NCBI GenBank assembly: GCA_037139855.1
Contig: JBAXFM010000032.1
Location: forward strand, 1 to 26,330
Origin: CAIVAT01 sp037139855
GTDB lineage: Bacteria > Bacteroidota > Bacteroidia > Bacteroidales > FEN-979
DNA: 26,330 nucleotides
Direction of reading: 5' to 3'
The notes below the pieces were generated by a model. It made no database searches, was not told the DNA's origin, and saw nothing but the letters and a program-made list of their open reading frames with translations. A program made the position numbers and the translations under genes. Below, one piece after another: positions 22,527 to 26,330 of this stretch (position 1 is the stretch's first letter; every line of letters starts with the position of its first letter).

Positions 22527-24428
22527 TTATGATTTGCTTTTTGAAAAGTAGTATCTCCAGTCAAAAGCCAGCCGGAACCCGATGAACCATGCCGTTTTCA
22601 GATCGGGCTTACCGGATCCTTCGCTGATAACCGAAACTTTACCCGGAATATCCAGGCCCGCATTGATTTGCAGCAAAAGTCCTGCACTCTGCCTGGACGA
22701 AAAAGTCCGGAATGGCCGGTATTCGAGAATGGGGAAATCGAGTTGTGTGGAATACATTGAAAGTAAAACCTGATAGTCGATTCCTTCATCACTTTCAGGA
22801 ATCAGGAAAGAATCAGGGCCTCTTCCTGTGCCATATAAACATACCCCGACTTCCCGTCCCAGGATAAACTGAAATCTTCCGATGGGCGTAATCAAGCCCG
22901 ATTGCCATGGAATTAGCCCCCCATTTCCTGCCGCCACGATCATTTTATCGGCCGTTTTAGGGGAAAACAGGTAAAGGATGGGAGCGGCAACCAACAGATC
23001 ACCCGGAATCAGACAGAAAGGCAGCCGCAACCTTGCGTAAAAAGCGTCACGGCTTGGGATGGCACACGAATAGGCTTTGAAATCTTTTAAAGCCGGCTCA
23101 TTGGCAAATTTCATCGAAGAAACTCCGTCCTGCCGCCAACCCAGATCAAGGAAAGCAAGTCCATCGCCTGATTCGTTCAGCACCCCTTCCATACCCAATC
23201 CGATGCGAATTCCCAATTCAAGCGATGGTACCACTCCTGCGGTATATTGAGAGGCGCCAAACCCACCATTATATACAGAAAATCTCGCTGCGGGTACAAT
23301 TCCAACGAAAAGTCCGAGTTCAGACCTGAATCTTGGAAGTTCGCCCAATCCGGTTGCCAGACCGGGAGCCGGTGTAGTGGTGAGCACCATATCAAGTAAT
23401 TCGTCAATAGCTGGTTCTAATTGCCGGTCGGGCATGTACACTGCTTTGCTTACATTGAACGTGTCGGGGGTAAAAGCGCCGGATTGGTTGTTGACCAGCG
23501 GAAGGTTTTGTGTTCCGTTTGCCGCATCCAGCAGTTGCTCCAGGCTTTTCTGAATCGTTTTGGCTGCTCTGTCAATATCCTCCGTCCGAATGAAAGCATC
23601 TCCCATCAGTACGACAATGTCGCCCTTCCAGGTATTTAGTTTCAATCCTTTTTCATCATAATAATCATGTGTGCCTTTTCGTTGGGAGGCATCTCCCCAC
23701 ACACCGGCCACATGGCCCGAAGCAAAGCTGTCTTCCAGAAAATGCAGTGCAAAAGCTTCATCAGCCAGGGCCGACAAAGCCAGGGCCGATCGTTGCTCAG
23801 GAGTCAGCTGCTCTGTTGACAACCTCCGGGCTTTCTGCAGGGCGCTTGCATGAAACCATTTATAGGTGCCAACGGTGTTTAGAACACATCCTGATTTGAA
23901 ACAGGTATCAAAATACGCGCTGGCAGAAACATTCACATTTGGAAGGGCAAGCATGAAGTGTCCGTTGTTGGCGCCAGCCCTGGAAACATATTCGGGATCG
24001 GCCCGCAGGAGCCTGAGATCGGAGTCTCTGAGCCGGCTGATCCGGTCACTGCGGTTTTTGGCTTCAGCCAGCCCGGTTTTGAGCCGGGCAGTAATATCAG
24101 CTACCTTCAGAATCCATTCTGTTTGCAGGATGTTATGAACCATGTTGTCGGGAGAGGTGGAATGGTCGCCGCCAATGGCAGGCCAGGCAGCATAATCAAG
24201 AACCTTTGGGCGCTCGCCCTGTGTCATATCAGCAACAGATTGATCCAGTCTCGATTCAAACCCAATTCTGGCCCAGGCCCATATCCGGTCGAGAACAGCC
24301 CTGTGTGCCGGATCAAGTTTTTGAATGGCATGCAAGGTAATATCCCTATGTTCGGGATAAACCCATGCCTGGCTGGTAAGCCCTAAGCATATAATGATTA
24401 ATAAAAGCAATGCGGTTTTCTTCCACAT
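22527..24428 (-). CDS. Exported S1/P1 nuclease or zinc phospholipase C superfamily hydrolase with barrel-like C-terminus
   Basis: This 633-residue protein has a Sec signal peptide (1-21, SQA) that would leave Trp22 as the new N-terminus. In the trinuclear-zinc S1/P1 nuclease and phospholipase C superfamily, Trp1 itself is a zinc ligand. The spacing fits: Trp22 with His27 (mature 1 and 6, as in P1 nuclease), His229, Asp233 and His239 (the +4 and +6 spacing of both families, in HFLEDSFASGH), then His254 and Asp258 (+4). Asp78 or Asp88 and His89 or His98 could complete the site. These observations support a metal-dependent phosphodiesterase; whether it attacks nucleic acid or phospholipid cannot be read. 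Residues about 375-633 have alternating amphipathic strands and an aromatic end (FDWRYYFSKSKS), as in outer-membrane barrels. It is the first gene of the three-gene operon. Confidence 0.78.
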   Translation of the reverse strand: MWKKTALLLLIIICLGLTSQAWVYPEHRDITLHAIQKLDPAHRAVLDRIWAWARIGFESRLDQSVADMTQGERPKVLDYAAWPAIGGDHSTSPDNMVHNILQTEWILKVADITARLKTGLAEAKNRSDRISRLRDSDLRLLRADPEYVSRAGANNGHFMLALPNVNVSASAYFDTCFKSGCVLNTVGTYKWFHASALQKARRLSTEQLTPEQRSALALSALADEAFALHFLEDSFASGHVAGVWGDASQRKGTHDYYDEKGLKLNTWKGDIVVLMGDAFIRTEDIDRAAKTIQKSLEQLLDAANGTQNLPLVNNQSGAFTPDTFNVSKAVYMPDRQLEPAIDELLDMVLTTTPAPGLATGLGELPRFRSELGLFVGIVPAARFSVYNGGFGASQYTAGVVPSLELGIRIGLGMEGVLNESGDGLAFLDLGWRQDGVSSMKFANEPALKDFKAYSCAIPSRDAFYARLRLPFCLIPGDLLVAAPILYLFSPKTADKMIVAAGNGGLIPWQSGLITPIGRFQFILGREVGVCLYGTGRGPDSFLIPESDEGIDYQVLLSMYSTQLDFPILEYRPFRTFSSRQSAGLLLQINAGLDIPGKVSVISEGSGKPDLKTAWFIGFRLAFDWRYYFSKSKS

Positions 24429-24604
24429 AGGCTTAACAGATTATCATTGTACGAATATAATCATTTTCAGGCATTTTCACAGCAGGATAATATATAATCT
24501 TCACAAAAGCCGCACTCATGTTGTGAACATCTTGAATCGGATGCCGGGGATTGAAATTTTATTTTTACTTTTAGCAGTTCAATGTGGTTCATATAACCTT
24601 TCGA

Positions 24605-25405
24605 ATGAAGAATAGAAGGATTGAAATAGCTGGATTTTTTATACTGATTATGATTATCCATACATACGCCCAGGAACCAACTGTTTCCGTATGGAATCAC
24701 AGGCAATGCGCTGTTACGCTTACCTATGACGATGGATTAAATGTTCATCTTGATAAGGTAATTCCGGTGCTGGATTCTTTGGGTTTTAAAGGTACATTCT
24801 ATGTCCCTGGAAATTCAGTGTCACTCGCTCAGCGCATGGCTGAATGGAAAACCATTGCCAGTCACGGACATGAATTAGGAAATCATACCTTATTCCATCC
24901 CTGTGCCGGGGTTTCCAAAGGAAGAAAATGGGTCAAACCGGAATATGATCTTGACACCTATACCATTCCCCGGATTATTGATGAAATCAGGTTGTCAAAC
25001 ACCTTGCTTCATGCAATCGATGGCAAAACAAAGCGAACATTTGCTTACACATGCGGTGACCGGGTAATCGGCGGTGTGTCATTCGTTGATTCCATCAGGA
25101 ATGATTTTGTTGCAGCCCGCGGGGTGAAGAATGGCACTGATCAGATTAAAAATATTGATTTATTTGATATCAGGGCTTTTATGGTGAATGGGCAATCGGC
25201 TGAAGAGTTAATCGCCCTGGTGGACAAGGCAAAAAATGAAGGGGGGTTGATCGTTTTCCTGTTTCATGGCGTGGGAGGTGAACATGCAATCAATATTTCA
25301 CTGGACGAACACAACAAATTGCTAAGATATTTAAAGCAAAACGAGAAAGATATATGGATTGCACCCCTGGTTGAGATTGCAACCTTCATCGGGGACCACC
25401 GGTAA
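24605..25405 (+). CDS. Exported polysaccharide deacetylase (NodB domain)
   Basis: I choose the ATG at 24605 because it opens directly on a signal peptide (MKNRRIEIAGFFILIM, cleavage near TYAQ at 21-23). An in-frame GTG at 24584 would add seven residues. The 266-residue protein is a NodB-homology (carbohydrate esterase 4) deacetylase. It has TYDDG with Asp42 and Asp43 (catalytic base and metal ligand), the metal motif HTLFH with His94 and His98, and a late FLFHGVGG segment with the usual histidine. Such enzymes remove N- or O-acetyl groups from peptidoglycan, chitin-like or exopolysaccharide chains; the substrate here is unknown. It is divergent from the hydrolase operon and convergent with the MBL gene, whose stop codon lies 14 bp away. 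Confidence 0.9.
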   Translation: MKNRRIEIAGFFILIMIIHTYAQEPTVSVWNHRQCAVTLTYDDGLNVHLDKVIPVLDSLGFKGTFYVPGNSVSLAQRMAEWKTIASHGHELGNHTLFHPCAGVSKGRKWVKPEYDLDTYTIPRIIDEIRLSNTLLHAIDGKTKRTFAYTCGDRVIGGVSFVDSIRNDFVAARGVKNGTDQIKNIDLFDIRAFMVNGQSAEELIALVDKAKNEGGLIVFLFHGVGGEHAINISLDEHNKLLRYLKQNEKDIWIAPLVEIATFIGDHR

Positions 25406-25419
25406 ACCTCAGTTGCAGC

Positions 25420-26220
25420 TTAGCCTTGTTCCAATATTGGTCCCGGGACTTCTTCGTCTGGTATACAAAACACCTCCGATTCCTCAAACCGCGAGGCAAC
25501 AACGATCCTGGTGCCATTGGCGTGTTGGTGGAACAGATCATGTACAAGCTGAGGGTGGTTGTTTTCGGCTGACAGATGCGAAAGTACCAGCAATTGCATT
25601 TGGGGCGAACGGTGGGTGATAAACAGATCCAGCGCCTGGTCATTGGACAAATGTCCTTCCATGCCACTGATGCGCCGCTTCAGGTAAATCGGGTAACGCC
25701 CGTTTTCAAGCATATTTTCATCATAGTTTGCCTCGAGAAAGGCAGCATGACATTGGCTGAGATGGTGAATTACATTTTCACAGGCAGTACCGAGATCAGT
25801 GAATACACCCACCGTAATCCCTTTTGCGGATACTGTAAAACTGTGTGGTTCGGAAGCATCATGGAATTTTGGAAATGAATTTACAAAAAGGTCGCCAATG
25901 CGGACCGGGATACCTCCCGTAAAGGGCATCAGTACCGGTTGGTCAAGGTTCATCCGGCTGTTGCGGTAAGTGGCATCCGTTATATAAACGGGAATCCCGT
26001 ATTTCCGGGAGAGTACTTCGGCTCCCCGGGTGTGATCGGTGTGTTCATGGGTAATGAATATCGCTTTAACACGCCGGAGGGCCAGTCCCATCCTGATCAT
26101 CCGGCGCTCTGTTTCACGGCAGGAAATGCCTGCATCAATCAACACAGCCTCCTGTTCGTTGCCGATGTAGTAACAATTTCCATTGCTTCCTGAATTTAGT
26201 GAGGCAAGATAGAGGGGCAT
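25420..26220 (-). CDS. MBL-fold metallohydrolase, YycJ/WalJ type
   Basis: This 266-residue cytoplasmic protein has a complete metallo-beta-lactamase fold signature: SLNSGSNGNCYYIG near the N-terminus, the metal motif HEHTDH at 58-63, GVFTDLG with a metal Asp in the middle, and LSHLSAENNHP near the end. This set is typical of the YycJ/WalJ subfamily, small hydrolases related to exonuclease-type MBL proteins and conserved across Firmicutes and Bacteroidota. Length matches the family (about 255-270). A role in DNA repair or replication-linked processing has been proposed for relatives; the reaction cannot be read here. There is no signal peptide. It converges with the deacetylase gene, and no terminator was seen in the 14-bp gap. 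Confidence 0.9.
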   Translation of the reverse strand: MPLYLASLNSGSNGNCYYIGNEQEAVLIDAGISCRETERRMIRMGLALRRVKAIFITHEHTDHTRGAEVLSRKYGIPVYITDATYRNSRMNLDQPVLMPFTGGIPVRIGDLFVNSFPKFHDASEPHSFTVSAKGITVGVFTDLGTACENVIHHLSQCHAAFLEANYDENMLENGRYPIYLKRRISGMEGHLSNDQALDLFITHRSPQMQLLVLSHLSAENNHPQLVHDLFHQHANGTRIVVASRFEESEVFCIPDEEVPGPILEQG

Positions 26221-26234
26221 ATGAATGATTTTAT

Positions 26235-26242
26235 TATTTTTG
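26235..26242 (+). promoter_or_regulatory. Candidate -7 element for the gene at the window end
   Basis: TATTTTTG matches TAnnTTTG exactly and lies about 38 bp upstream of the start at 26280. No TTG is at the expected upstream distance, and the site lies beside the start of the divergent MBL gene. The support is weak. Confidence 0.28.
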
Positions 26243-26279
26243 TTTTAACGAACAAACCAAAGAGATTAATTTCATGGTT

Positions 26280-26330
26280 ATGAAACGGATCAGGACATTG
26301 ATGGTTTTATCCATCATTTCAACACTTTTC
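26280..26330 (+). CDS. Start of an exported protein, cut by the window end
   Basis: An open frame from the ATG at 26280 reads MKRIRTLMVLSIISTLF up to the window edge: a basic N-terminus and a hydrophobic core, as in a Sec signal peptide. An in-frame ATG at 26274 is an alternative start. It is divergent from the MBL gene, with a purine-rich AGAGATTAAT ahead. Nothing of the mature protein is visible, so its function is unknown. Confidence 0.55.
   Translation, partial: MKRIRTLMVLSIISTLF

Noticed and set aside
24584..24604. GTG at 24584 as the start of the deacetylase
   Set aside because: The ATG at 24605 begins exactly at a typical signal peptide and needs no alternative start codon.

Overview
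The window looks like a chromosomal segment of a member of the Bacteroidota. The signs are a type IX secretion (T9SS) C-terminal sorting domain, a lipoprotein with a Cys-Lys-rich mature start, starts without Shine-Dalgarno sites, and promoter-like sites of the Bacteroidota form (TTG, a spacer of about 19, TAnnTTTG). No rRNA, tRNA, integrase, transposase or CRISPR array was seen. Most of the window is coded on the minus strand.

Layout. Positions 1-320 hold no convincing gene. Positions 321-1134 (minus) carry a DUF2141 secreted protein followed by a single-domain rhodanese. Positions 1135-1507 hold an 86-bp palindromic repeat and a terminator-like hairpin. Positions 1508-18840 (minus) are the centrepiece, a two-gene insecticidal-type toxin complex (Tc/ABC toxin). 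The first transcribed gene is a fused TcB-TcC protein of 2580 residues (SpvB domain, FG-GAP propeller, TcdB middle domains, YD/Rhs shell, Rhs core, C-terminal cargo). After 38 bp comes a very long TcA protein of 3183 residues. Positions 18841-19449 are noncoding: an AT-rich candidate promoter for the toxin pair and a second 86-bp repeat, about 90% identical by eye to the one at 1371 and in the same orientation, so that repeats flank the toxin pair.

Positions 19450-24428 (minus) form a compact exported-hydrolase operon: an S1/P1 nuclease or zinc phospholipase C superfamily enzyme with a barrel-like C-terminal half, a thioredoxin-fold protein with a T9SS sorting domain, and a lipoprotein alpha/beta hydrolase. 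Positions 24605-25405 (plus) encode an exported polysaccharide deacetylase. It converges on a YycJ/WalJ-type metallo-beta-lactamase-fold hydrolase (25420-26220, minus). The first 17 codons of an exported protein start at 26280 (plus) and run off the window.

How it fits together. By family knowledge, TcA would form the pentameric, membrane-binding injection channel, and the TcB-TcC cocoon would enclose and release the C-terminal polypeptide after self-cleavage. The cargo here (about residues 2246-2580 of the fusion) resembles no toxin I recognise. It has only two lysines and no cysteine, a Pro/Ser/Thr linker, an array of amphipathic Gly/Ser/Thr-rich beta-strand-like segments, and a terminal Gly-Tyr-Phe-Trp. 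That cargo, together with the repeat-flanked toxin pair, is the best candidate for something undescribed in this window. No immunity-like gene accompanies the Rhs cargo, which fits a Tc role against eukaryotic cells better than interbacterial use.
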